From assembly GCA_913063255.1 (NCBI GenBank), contig CAJXYJ010000012.1, positions 1-33,726 of the forward strand: a DNA stretch of 33,726 nucleotides, given 5' to 3'. The translations under genes were made by a program, and so were the position numbers. The notes below the pieces were generated by a model. The model was not told where the DNA came from. It did not search any database and saw only the letters and a list, made by a program, of their open reading frames with translations. Within the stretch, counting starts at the first letter, position 1; every line of letters starts with the position of its first letter. Source of the DNA: an uncultured Flavobacteriales bacterium. GTDB lineage: Bacteria > Bacteroidota > Bacteroidia > Flavobacteriales > Flavobacteriaceae. Below, piece by piece: positions 8,859 to 17,347 of the stretch.

Positions 8859-9787
8859 AAGAAAACTGAATCTAATTTTGAATATTTAGTAGTCTCAATG
8901 GTATAAAATTGATGTGAAATTCCGCGTGCACCAAAACATTCTTTCCAATATAATAAACCATCGTTCATCTGCTTTCCATTATTTACATTTGAAATACCAA
9001 AATCAAAATACCGCTTACCTTTATATCTTTCAGTAATAAGGTAATGAAATAAAAAATCTAAACTTCCTAATTGTTGTTTTTGAGCATTCGCCGAAATGTA
9101 TTGAACATGTACTAGATGTTCCGTTTCGAATATGGTTGCCCCCGCAACAATCATTTCCTCCTTATATACAGAAAATTGAATAATGTTTTGGGGAAAGTTT
9201 TTAGCCAGTTTTTCAATTTCATCTAAACTATGAACGGGTGTTGCATCATGTTGTGCTTTCAAGTTTGGAATTAATATATCATTCCAAAAAGGAGTAAAAT
9301 TTGCATCTTCTTTAATGGTTAAACCTAGTTTTTTAGCTTTCTTAACACCTTCCATTCTATTTGATTGAATCTTGATTGGATTTCCCAAATCAATAGTACT
9401 GGAAAGGTCTGTTCTTGTTAATCTTGCATCGGTTAAAAAAAGTAAATAATCTATTTCATCTGCTGGCATAATGTGATAGATTTTTGGCATAACATTTAAA
9501 TGAAATCTCTGTATTTTATGTGATGCTAAATAGTTTAGTATCGATTTAAACGACTCTAAACTTTCTTTAAATTTTATTTTTTTTGAAAACAGTAAACCTC
9601 CATAAGAAAGTCCTTGATGAGACACAACTTCGTTTTCTTTTTTATTAAGTGGCAACAAGGCAATAAGCTTATCGTTTTTATAAACTAATAATGAGTAATC
9701 TTCAAAACGATTGCTGTGATAATCCATAAAATTTCTATGAAACAAAAACGTAGCATTTTTAGATTCGGCTACAAAATTATTCCACAA
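8855..9787 (-). CDS. FemAB/GNAT-like acyltransferase, probably N-acylating the amino sugar
   Basis: This protein has at least 310 residues and a double-GNAT (FemAB-like) arrangement: an N-terminal half with [20 protein letters not shown] and a C-terminal half with [24 protein letters not shown] and YFDFGISN. It sits first in the operon before the aminotransferase and flippase, the place of WecD in the E. coli common-antigen cluster, so transfer of an acetyl or other acyl group to dTDP-3-amino-sugar is the best guess. The start is odd. The only canonical codon in frame is TTG at 9787, but the frame stays open to a stop at 9845-9847, and the upstream residues [19 protein letters not shown] look like the true first strand and helix. 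Translation may start at an ATT (9826 or 9829). The function is inferred from context. Confidence 0.72.
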   Translation of the reverse strand: MWNNFVAESKNATFLFHRNFMDYHSNRFEDYSLLVYKNDKLIALLPLNKKENEVVSHQGLSYGGLLFSKKIKFKESLESFKSILNYLASHKIQRFHLNVMPKIYHIMPADEIDYLLFLTDARLTRTDLSSTIDLGNPIKIQSNRMEGVKKAKKLGLTIKEDANFTPFWNDILIPNLKAQHDATPVHSLDEIEKLAKNFPQNIIQFSVYKEEMIVAGATIFETEHLVHVQYISANAQKQQLGSLDFLFHYLITERYKGKRYFDFGISNVNNGKQMNDGLLYWKECFGARGISHQFYTIETTKYSKLDSVFL

Positions 9788-9973
9788 AACGTTATCTTCT
9801 TTCCTGTATTTCTTTACTTGGTAAATAATAGTGCCTTTTAAATTTTATTAAACATTTTTTTTATTTGCTAATTTAGAGTTTTTCATAGACAACAGTTCCA
9901 TCATTAACAATTACCTTCCTGCACCCTTAGTAAATGGTTTCTCTAATTTTATTCCCTTACTTTTTTAAATAGT
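9788..9973. other. Spacer with a possible gene remnant
   Basis: There is no complete gene. In the minus strand from about 9943 down to 9885 the frame reads GCRKVIVNDGTVVYEKL followed by a stop, with another stop just before it. This 17-residue tail has a protein-like composition and could be the end of a lost gene; I cannot name the family. The segment nearest 9787 probably belongs to the N-terminus of the acyltransferase. Confidence 0.25.
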
Positions 9974-10873
9974 CTATAATGATTTCAACAACTTACTAAG
10001 CTTTTCAGCTCCATCCTTATTCAAATGATCTGCATCAAAAAAATCTTTCTTAGTAAACAAATCATCTTCCAATAAGTTGTAATAACTACAGTTTGAGTAA
10101 TTATTAGCTACCTCATTACCTGTTGCTATCATGATATTTAATTGATTTAAATCTAAATTATCGCGATAACTATCATACGCAGGGGGTGTAAACAATAGTA
10201 CTTCAATGTTTTTTTCTTTACAAATTTGAATTATTCTATTTAATAATTGCAAGTTCTCCTCATATAAAAATTTATCTTCAATTGTATGTTTATGAGCTGA
10301 TATTTTACCGGATTTTTCAATGTCAAAATCAAAATCATGCTTTTTTAGTAGCCCCCAACCTTTCTCTGTGCAATTAACTAAATCTTCATCATTTATATAA
10401 TAATCATATATTATGTCTATATTATTTTTGAGTTTTACGCTTAATAATTCGGAATAATATTTTACATTTTTATGAATAGGAATGTTATAATAAATAGTAT
10501 AATTTTTCAACCTCCAGTCTTCATCAGTAAACTCAAGCTTCTCGAAAAGAGATGTGTACGAAAGCCTTATAATTATTTTTTTTAGCTTAGGGATTTTTTC
10601 AATGTAATTACTTAAAAGTTGATAATCCAAATCCAGCGTCTGTGAAACATGACTAAGATTAAAGGTTTCTTCTTTAAAAAACTTGGGATTTACCCCATAT
10701 AAAGTATGCGAACTCCCTAAAATTAACACCTCTATATCTTCAAGGCTATTTTCTATTTTCTCATGCTTGTATTTAAAACTATTAGGTACATTTCTAACTA
10801 ATAGTTCGACAACTACTCCCATTATAATTACAGGAATCAAAAAAAATAAAACCTTTTTTAAATATGTGTTCAC
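9974..10873 (-). CDS. SGNH-hydrolase-like membrane-anchored protein, partner of the MBOAT
   Basis: This 299-residue protein has one N-terminal membrane anchor (residues 7-25, VLFFLIPVIIMGVVVELLV) and a periplasmic domain. ILGSSHTLYG (51-60) is in the position of the SGNH block I serine, and DADHLNKDGA (280-289) is the C-terminal block with Asp280 and His283. The overall plan resembles AlgJ/AlgX, PatB and DltD-like partners of MBOAT acyltransferases. In such pairs the membrane protein passes an acyl group across the membrane and the SGNH protein transfers it to the glycan. The gene starts 4 bases after the MBOAT stop, so it is the second gene of a two-gene operon. The esterase or transferase direction is inferred. 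Confidence 0.72.
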   Translation of the reverse strand: MNTYLKKVLFFLIPVIIMGVVVELLVRNVPNSFKYKHEKIENSLEDIEVLILGSSHTLYGVNPKFFKEETFNLSHVSQTLDLDYQLLSNYIEKIPKLKKIIIRLSYTSLFEKLEFTDEDWRLKNYTIYYNIPIHKNVKYYSELLSVKLKNNIDIIYDYYINDEDLVNCTEKGWGLLKKHDFDFDIEKSGKISAHKHTIEDKFLYEENLQLLNRIIQICKEKNIEVLLFTPPAYDSYRDNLDLNQLNIMIATGNEVANNYSNCSYYNLLEDDLFTKKDFFDADHLNKDGAEKLSKLLKSL

Positions 10874-10877
10874 GATA

Positions 10878-12326
10878 TTAAAATTGAAAATAAATAAATT
10901 GTTGTTGTTCTCCGTTAAAGTAAAATATAGTAAATAAAATTAAATAATAAAAAAGCAATTTATATGGTCTACTCCATTTAGACAAAAGAGATTCGATTGC
11001 GTATTCATTATCTCTTCCAAGCCACTCTACTATAAAAAATATAGCTATAAAAAATAGCGTTAAAACTGCACCTGTTTTATTTGAAAATTCAGGTATTGTA
11101 AAAAGCGAAGGTGAAAATATTTTTGCTAAATAACCCAATGCAATTTGCAAAGAATCAGCTCTAAAAAACACTCTTACTAATACCAAAAAAGATAAAGTTC
11201 TAAGTATGCTGAAAAATTCTAATCTACTTGGAAACAACCTTCCTTTCGCTACAACATTTTTATATTTTGTGCTTTTTCCCGATAAAATATAAGGCACAAA
11301 ATGAAGGGCATTTATCATTCCATATACTACAAACTTCCAATGTGCTCCATGCCAAAAACCAATAACGATAAATATTAAGAAGGTGTTTCTTAATTGCATT
11401 AATTTACTACCTCGACTACCTCCTATTGGAATATAAAAATAATCTTTAAACCATGTTGTTAATGATATATGCCAACGTCTCCAAAATTCAGCCATATTTC
11501 TCGAAAAATATGGAAACGCAAAGTTCTTCTTTAAATTAAAACCAAATTGACGAGATAAGCCAATAGCTATATCTGAGTATCCAGAAAAGTCACAATAAAT
11601 CTGAATTGTGAACAAAAAAGCTCCAAGTAGCAAAGCACTTCCAGAATAAGAAGAATAATTTGCAAAAAAATCATCTACAAATACTGCACAGTTATCCGCT
11701 ATAACCATTTTCTTAAAAAACCCCCATAGCATTTGCTTTAAGCCATCAACCGCTTTTGTTTTATTAAAATTTCTTTTTTTATGAAACTGTGGTAAGAAAT
11801 TTGTGGCCCTTTCTATAGGACCTGCAACTAATTGTGGAAAAAAACATACAAAAGATGCAAAAGCTACAAAATCTTTTGTTGGCGACAATTTACCTCTATA
11901 AATATCTAAAGAATAACTCATCGTTTGGAATGTATAAAAACTAATTCCAACAGGTAATATGATATGTAAAAAATTAACATCGAAATCTCTTCCAAAAAAA
12001 GAGAATGCATATTTGAAATTTTCAATGAAAAAATTATAATATTTAAAGAAACCTAGAAGCCCAAGGTTGACAACAATACTTATAATTAAATATAATTTTT
12101 TATGACTTTTATTTTTCTGTTTTACTATAGCTAATCCTACAAAATAGTCAACTACAGTACTAAAAATTATAAGCCCTAAAAATCGCCAATCCCACCAAGC
12201 GTAAAAAAAATAACTCGAAGCAACAATTAGAATATTTTGAAGCTTTAAACTCTTATTAAACACAAACCAATACAGTGCAAAAATAACAGGAAGAAAAATG
12301 GCAAAATCTAATGAGTTAAAAAGCAA
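10878..12326 (-). CDS. MBOAT family O-acyltransferase (AlgI/PatA/DltB-like)
   Basis: This 482-residue polytopic membrane protein has the family signatures: FFPQLVAGPIERA (162-174), CDFSGYSDIAIG (245-256), FWRRWHISLTTWFKDYFYIP (281-300) with His286, and FWHGAHW (324-330) with the family's invariant histidine at 326. MBOAT proteins of this branch move acetyl groups from the cytoplasm for O-acetylation of polysaccharides, or alanine in the case of DltB. The absence of dltA or dltC nearby and the adjacent SGNH protein favour O-acetylation. It is the first gene of the operon with the SGNH protein. The full-length N-terminus (MLFNSLDFAIFLPVIF) supports the start. Confidence 0.9.
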   Translation of the reverse strand: MLFNSLDFAIFLPVIFALYWFVFNKSLKLQNILIVASSYFFYAWWDWRFLGLIIFSTVVDYFVGLAIVKQKNKSHKKLYLIISIVVNLGLLGFFKYYNFFIENFKYAFSFFGRDFDVNFLHIILPVGISFYTFQTMSYSLDIYRGKLSPTKDFVAFASFVCFFPQLVAGPIERATNFLPQFHKKRNFNKTKAVDGLKQMLWGFFKKMVIADNCAVFVDDFFANYSSYSGSALLLGAFLFTIQIYCDFSGYSDIAIGLSRQFGFNLKKNFAFPYFSRNMAEFWRRWHISLTTWFKDYFYIPIGGSRGSKLMQLRNTFLIFIVIGFWHGAHWKFVVYGMINALHFVPYILSGKSTKYKNVVAKGRLFPSRLEFFSILRTLSFLVLVRVFFRADSLQIALGYLAKIFSPSLFTIPEFSNKTGAVLTLFFIAIFFIVEWLGRDNEYAIESLLSKWSRPYKLLFYYLILFTIFYFNGEQQQFIYFQF

Positions 12327-12546
12327 CTTTGTAAATTTATTAAATTATTAACTAATCCTTAATCTATTTATTATTTGCAATAATATAACTTAACTCTTTA
12401 ATTATTTACATTAAAATAAAAAACAAACAGTTGTTATTTTTAAAAATATTTATTTGTCACTACTTTTAAATCATCTTTATAACCTTCATTGTTTGTCTCT
12501 AATGATGTTCCTTAATTAAGTGCAATTGTACTTTTAGCTAACAAAT

Positions 12547-14031
12547 TTAAGTTTTTTTCTCAAAAACAATATCTCCGTTTGCATTAATACATTTGTAAAT
12601 TCCTTGAGCTGCTCCTTCGTTAATTATCGTATAAGTAGCATCTTCTTCTAGATTTTGCAGATATGTTTTATCCTCACTTAAATATGTGAAAATATATCTA
12701 AATAAATTTATTGGTGTTTTAAAATTAGTATCAAATTCTGGGTTTCCAAACGGCCAATGTATTGATAATTGACTACTAAACATAGAGTATATTAAATCCC
12801 TGTCTTCTGTTTTATTATAAATCTGACCCGTATAGTCCAATCCAACATAACCTCCGTGATCTGCCATAATAATAATCAAGGCTGTTGAATCTTTTTGTTT
12901 TATAAAAGATACCACATCAGTTAGTTTTTTATTAGCTACTTCAAGGCTAGTTATCCACTTTTGCTTTTCAATATCCCTCCCTTTAGTATTTGACTTGCTA
13001 TTAGCAATATGTCCTGGGCTAAATATTTCAATGAAAAAGAATAATGATTGTTCATTTTTTTCATTTAATATCTTTTTCAAAGAAGGGAGAATATCTTTTG
13101 TAGCTTTTAATCCTGTTCCTAAATAATCTATCTCATTATAACTAAAATTACAATATTTATAGCCCATCTTAGGTCTGTTTAATAGCAAGTATGGCTTTTC
13201 TGTTATGAAGTGTGTTTTATAACCATTGTTTTTAAAAATAGTTAATGTAGGATTCTTTGATATTATTACTTTTCTAGCGTTTATGAGTTCACTTACGCTA
13301 CTGCCATTATGATAGTAATGGTGCTTCATACTAAAAGTAGCACTGTTTGAAGACAGTGTGGTTGCATAATTGGTTCTAAAGGAAGGATAATTTGTAAAGT
13401 TATTATCAATTAAGAAATTTTCGAAATTACTTGTATCAATATTATAATATCCTTTATTTAATTCTGAAAAATTAACATAGCCATCAGGTTGTATAAAGTA
13501 TACATTGGGTTTTTTCTTAAAAACCACATTCTCTATTGCATCTGGTTGTAACATCCATTCTTCATTATGACTCACTTGTTTTATTAAGACAGGAATCAAA
13601 CTAAGAAATCCAATAAAAATCAAAATAAATTGAATTATAATTATTTTTTTTAGGTACTTAAATAGAAAAAATGCGATTAACCCTGATAGAATAAATATTC
13701 CTAAAATTATCTTTTTATGCAACCCTGCATATAAACAAACTTTTAGTAAAAAAAGAAACGTAAAAACATTTAAAAAAGGGAGTACGAATTTTTGAATTTT
13801 ATTAAAAGTTTTAAGTTTTGAAACTCTATTTACAAGTAAAAAAAGAACACTAGGAATCAGTAAAAAATATGTAGTGAAATAAGCCAGATGCCCCCAAGTA
13901 TTCACTAATGTGAAATTATTTGAGTAATAAAATAACATTGGATATAAGCCTGCTGCTATGGCTGTAGTTATAGGGTATTGTTTGTCGCTTGAAAGAAAGT
14001 TTTGTAAAATGCTTTTCTTTTTATTTGTCAT
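12547..14031 (-). CDS. Membrane-bound sulfatase/LTA-synthase-like (alkaline phosphatase superfamily) protein, copy 1
   Basis: This 494-residue protein has about five membrane segments in residues 20-150, then a periplasmic catalytic domain. PNVYFIQPDGY places a metal-binding Asp at 183. TTLSSNSATFSMKHHYY (224-240) is where a Ser/Thr nucleophile is expected. SPGH (338-341) and MADHGG (389-394, with Asp391 and His392) complete the metal and substrate sites, as in sulfatases, phosphoglycerol transferases and LTA synthases. It ends with a small beta domain (GIYKCINANGDIVF). The start overlaps the methyltransferase gene by 11 bases. A paralogue with the same layout lies at 15701-17194. Hydrolase or transferase activity cannot be decided; the setting favours decoration of a glycan with a phosphate-linked group. 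Confidence 0.75.
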   Translation of the reverse strand: MTNKKKSILQNFLSSDKQYPITTAIAAGLYPMLFYYSNNFTLVNTWGHLAYFTTYFLLIPSVLFLLVNRVSKLKTFNKIQKFVLPFLNVFTFLFLLKVCLYAGLHKKIILGIFILSGLIAFFLFKYLKKIIIIQFILIFIGFLSLIPVLIKQVSHNEEWMLQPDAIENVVFKKKPNVYFIQPDGYVNFSELNKGYYNIDTSNFENFLIDNNFTNYPSFRTNYATTLSSNSATFSMKHHYYHNGSSVSELINARKVIISKNPTLTIFKNNGYKTHFITEKPYLLLNRPKMGYKYCNFSYNEIDYLGTGLKATKDILPSLKKILNEKNEQSLFFFIEIFSPGHIANSKSNTKGRDIEKQKWITSLEVANKKLTDVVSFIKQKDSTALIIIMADHGGYVGLDYTGQIYNKTEDRDLIYSMFSSQLSIHWPFGNPEFDTNFKTPINLFRYIFTYLSEDKTYLQNLEEDATYTIINEGAAQGIYKCINANGDIVFEKKT

Positions 14032-15415
14032 AATTATTATTTTTCAACAAATACAAGGTCCGCTTTGTACCTTCCACATTCTCTTTCTTTTCGATATTAA
14101 AATACCTTTTATATCCTGCTTCAAAATTAGATTCGTTATAGAAATCAAAATGACTAATAAATTCTCTTTTTCTTACTAATAAAGATTCAACCCAAGAGTC
14201 TTCTCTTGTAGGAAACTCAATAATTAAATATTTCGAGAATTTTGAAAAGAACTCTGCAGATTTTTCAAAAGGAACATTACCAGAAAGTGTTATGTGATGA
14301 ATTAGTGCTAACGCCATAGTAATGTCTGGCGCATATTCTTTTAATCGCTCAATCAATGAGTTTCTTTCCGTATTATTAAAACCAATACCAGGTGCGGGTT
14401 GGAGTACATCGCAAACAAATGGAAGCATATTTTCCTCTTTGTTTTCTCGTAATTGCTTAAAATTATAATCTACAGCATTTCGGTCTATATCGGTAACTAT
14501 AATATCTTGCACAATATCTTGTACTGTTCTTGCAAAAGTTCCATCATTACCTCCAATATCGATAAGACTATCTGCATTTAATGGTTGTACCCAATCTCTA
14601 ATTAAATCTTTTTTAGTTTTAAAGGCACCTTCATTATAATTTGTCTTTGTATAATAATTGCCCCATTCACTTGCCTCTTTTAAACTAAGCTTACTTATAT
14701 AATTATATAAACTACTAATTATGTTTTCTTGTGATTTTTTAGAAAGCTTAGCAATTTTTGTTTCTGCTTTATAATCTTCACTATGCTTATTTTCCATCTT
14801 CGCAAGCAAGTGTATATTAGGATACAAAACTGAACTTATCTTAGTCCGTTTAGGCAACATCGAAGCTATTAAATTAACTGGAATTCCATCTATAAAAGAG
14901 GTTAACATAGCAAATATATCAGTTCCATGGTATTTTGCTAAAACTAAAGGTCCAAAAAAATGAGTTATAAACTGTTTATAAGCTCTCCAAGGTGTTCCCT
15001 CTTCGTAAAAATCAAAAGATAAGGTATCTATAAAAATAGGTTTCCCTTTATGAAAAGTAACATTATAGGCAGAGGCATCTTTTAATATAAAGCCCTTAGA
15101 TAATGCAAATTTTTGAATTTTAAGGGTAAGTAATGCTGCTTGCTTAAACTGCTCAAAACCCCATTCGTAAGGATTTGTAATAAAAGGAATTTTCTCTGGA
15201 GTAATGATAATTTTATCATCAGAAACTAAAGTTTCTTCATGAGGAATTAACAGTTTGTTTTTTATAAGTGTTTTGTAAAATCCGCTTTGAGTTAGCTTCT
15301 TATATTGCGGAAAATAAATTGGATTTATTACCCTTCTCAGAGTATCGCCTTCGTAAAAAACATAACCAGAAGGGTCTCTAAAAGAAGCTTCGTGTGTATT
15401 ATTCGTTTTTGCCAT
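14021..15415 (-). CDS. Two-domain protein: kinase-like N-terminus and class I SAM methyltransferase
   Basis: The protein has 464 residues from this ATG; an ATG at 15445 would add 10 residues but overlap the upstream gene by 47 instead of 17 bases. In the longer numbering, LKDASAYNVTFHKGKPIFID (121-140) followed by TLSF resembles the catalytic and metal loops of kinase-like phosphotransferases, with Asp123, Asn128 and Asp140 in the right order. SLIDIGGNDGTFART (293-307) is the SAM-binding motif I and VTDIDRNAV (317-325) is motif II. From memory it resembles NoeA-type proteins of rhizobia, annotated only as methyltransferases. It is fixed between the 67-residue membrane protein and sulfatase-like copy 1, overlapping both. 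The substrate is unknown. Confidence 0.72.
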   Translation of the reverse strand: MAKTNNTHEASFRDPSGYVFYEGDTLRRVINPIYFPQYKKLTQSGFYKTLIKNKLLIPHEETLVSDDKIIITPEKIPFITNPYEWGFEQFKQAALLTLKIQKFALSKGFILKDASAYNVTFHKGKPIFIDTLSFDFYEEGTPWRAYKQFITHFFGPLVLAKYHGTDIFAMLTSFIDGIPVNLIASMLPKRTKISSVLYPNIHLLAKMENKHSEDYKAETKIAKLSKKSQENIISSLYNYISKLSLKEASEWGNYYTKTNYNEGAFKTKKDLIRDWVQPLNADSLIDIGGNDGTFARTVQDIVQDIIVTDIDRNAVDYNFKQLRENKEENMLPFVCDVLQPAPGIGFNNTERNSLIERLKEYAPDITMALALIHHITLSGNVPFEKSAEFFSKFSKYLIIEFPTREDSWVESLLVRKREFISHFDFYNESNFEAGYKRYFNIEKKENVEGTKRTLYLLKNNNYDK

Positions 15416-15602
15416 TAGAGTCGTCGGTATCTTCCTCTTCAACATCTATAGAATCGATAGTATCCTCTTCTTTTGTCAATCCTAATAATAATTTTATCTT
15501 ATACATTGCATTTTTAGAAAAAAGTAATACTCCTGCTGCAACTGCAACGACAGCCTGTACAATCATTGCCCCTAATCCTGGGTCGAAATACAATAAGTTC
15601 AT
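15399..15602 (-). CDS. Small single-span membrane protein (YFDPG type)
   Basis: This is a 67-residue protein. Residues 1-14 hold YFDPGLGAMIVQ, 15-29 are a hydrophobic helix (AVVAVAAGVLLFSKN), 30-42 are basic (MYKIKLLLGL), and the tail is strongly acidic (DSIDVEEEDTDDS). The YxDPGxGxMI start followed by one helix and a basic patch recurs, as I recall, in small proteins beside the same kind of methyltransferase and sulfatase-like genes in other phyla, so it is probably a real conserved component. It overlaps the methyltransferase start. No function is known; a scaffold or regulator for the membrane complex is a guess. Confidence 0.72.
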   Translation of the reverse strand: MNLLYFDPGLGAMIVQAVVAVAAGVLLFSKNAMYKIKLLLGLTKEEDTIDSIDVEEEDTDDSNGKNE

Positions 15603-15700
15603 AGATAAATTAATATAGGATTTAACAACAGCAAATTAATGAAAAATCCTCAAAACAATCACTATATAATTTATAAATCTCTTTTAATTAAAAAACCGTC

Positions 15701-17194
15701 CTATTCTTTTAAAACCCTATTAAAAACAATTTCTCCTTCTTCATTTATATATTCATATACACCAAATGGAGCTCCTTTATTAATTTGAATATAGCTTTTA
15801 TCGTCTTGTTGATTTTTTAAAAACGACTCATCATCACTTAAAACTGAAAATATTATACGAAATAAATTTACTGGAGTTCTTATATCTTGCTCTAAACCTG
15901 AAACATCATTAGGCCATTTTATTGCTAATTGTGATGTAAATATAGATTGAATTAAATCACGATCTGTTTGCTTTTCTCTACTTTCTAAAGTTGTGTTCAT
16001 GCCAACAAATCCACCATGATCTGCAGCAATAATAATTAGAGCATTTGAATCATTATTAATTATAAAATCTAGGATATCTTTTAACCAAACATTTGCTTCT
16101 TTTATTTTGCCCAAGTACTTTTCCCTTTCATTGGAAGCAATTTTTCCCGGAAATTTTCTATTTGTTATATGACCTGGCTTTATTTTTTCAATAAAGAAAA
16201 AATTATGGGTCTCTTTATTTTCTGAAAATGCTTGTTTAAAATCTTCTTTTGTATTTTTTGAAACCTGAAACCCTCTGGAGAAATATGTTATTTCACTGAA
16301 ATCAATATTACAATAGTCATAAAATATTTTGGGCCTATTAATTAATAAATATGATTTTTCAAGAATTGAAAATGTTTTATACGAATTATTCTTAAGGATT
16401 CGAATAACAGAGTTATCTCCAGCAATAACATCTCTAGTATTATAAACTTCTCTTATTTTACCTGTTGGATAATTATAATAATGATGCTTCATGGCAAACA
16501 TCGAACTATTAGAGCTCAATGTTGAATAATAATTACTTCTATAATCTGAATAGATTTTAAAATTATTTTGGATCAAATAATTATCAAATTTGCTATTATC
16601 AAATTGGTAATACCCTTTTCCAATTTCTGATGAATTGGCGTATCCGTCTGGTTGAATTAAATAAATATTAGGCTTTTTTTTCATTACAACCTGTTCAATA
16701 TTATCAGAATGCACCATCCAATCACTTGGATTAGTTAAACTGGACATATATATAATCAACAAAACAAGAGTAAGTATTGCCATTAAAAATTGAAATACTA
16801 TAATTTTGTTTAAATGCTTATAAAGCACTAATGCTAGTATAATTGCAATAAATACAGCAGTAAATAAAATTATCTTTTCCTGAAACCCAAAAGTTATGAT
16901 TACTATTAAAAAAGCAGAATATGTAAAATTTAAAACCGGGAGACAATACTTTTTATACGCCTTAAGAATACCAATTTTTGAGAAAGTGAAATAAGCAATT
17001 CGAAATCCAATTATGGGAAATACTAAAAAAAATAATATAAAAAACAGAAATTGATCCCACGAATTTATGAGTGTTAAATTCGAATTATAATAATACAAAA
17101 TCGGGAATAATCCTGAAGCAATTGCAGCAATTAAAGGATAATCCTTATTGCTATCAATAAAAGCAATTATTTTGTTTTGGGTGTCTTTTAGCAT
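15701..17194 (-). CDS. Membrane-bound sulfatase/LTA-synthase-like protein, copy 2
   Basis: This 497-residue paralogue of the protein at 12547-14031 has the same order: membrane segments, PNIYLIQPDGY, STLSSNSSMFAMKHHYY, KPGH, AADHGG and a final GVYEYINEEGEIVF unit. The open frame reaches an upstream ATG at 17278, but that codon lies in the T-run of the typA terminator. The ATG at 17194 puts the metal-site Asp at residue 183, exactly as in copy 1, so 17194 is preferred. It precedes the small membrane protein by 98 bases. The conserved Asp, Ser/Thr-rich loop, His and DHGG argue that both copies are catalytic. They may act on different linkages, or one may transfer and the other remove the group. 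Confidence 0.75.
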   Translation of the reverse strand: MLKDTQNKIIAFIDSNKDYPLIAAIASGLFPILYYYNSNLTLINSWDQFLFFILFFLVFPIIGFRIAYFTFSKIGILKAYKKYCLPVLNFTYSAFLIVIITFGFQEKIILFTAVFIAIILALVLYKHLNKIIVFQFLMAILTLVLLIIYMSSLTNPSDWMVHSDNIEQVVMKKKPNIYLIQPDGYANSSEIGKGYYQFDNSKFDNYLIQNNFKIYSDYRSNYYSTLSSNSSMFAMKHHYYNYPTGKIREVYNTRDVIAGDNSVIRILKNNSYKTFSILEKSYLLINRPKIFYDYCNIDFSEITYFSRGFQVSKNTKEDFKQAFSENKETHNFFFIEKIKPGHITNRKFPGKIASNEREKYLGKIKEANVWLKDILDFIINNDSNALIIIAADHGGFVGMNTTLESREKQTDRDLIQSIFTSQLAIKWPNDVSGLEQDIRTPVNLFRIIFSVLSDDESFLKNQQDDKSYIQINKGAPFGVYEYINEEGEIVFNRVLKE

Positions 17195-17285
17195 CAATAG
17201 TTCTTGATAAATATACAATACTTTCAGAGCTATCTTTACTTTTTTATTTTCAATTAAAAAAATTCTTGAAAATTTCAATAAAAAA

Positions 17286-17330
17286 AAAGCGTTATTTCGC
17301 CTAAAATAAAATTAGGTGAAATAACGCTTT
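17286..17330 (-). terminator. Rho-independent terminator of typA
   Basis: Arms 17286-17302 and 17314-17330 pair over 17 positions with one G-T wobble and an 11-base loop. On the minus strand the hairpin is followed by a run of eight T. It starts 18 bases after the typA stop and separates typA from the polysaccharide genes. Confidence 0.9.
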
Positions 17331-17347
17331 AACAGGTTTAGTTAAAC

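Noticed and set aside
12327-12546. Near-palindrome AAGTGCAATTGTACTT at 12518-12533 as a terminator or operator
   Set aside because: It is short, AT-rich and imperfect, with no T-run; the 220-base spacer otherwise shows nothing I can support.
17195-17278. Upstream ATG for sulfatase-like copy 2
   Set aside because: It sits beside the T-run of the typA terminator, and the extra 28 residues have no counterpart in copy 1.
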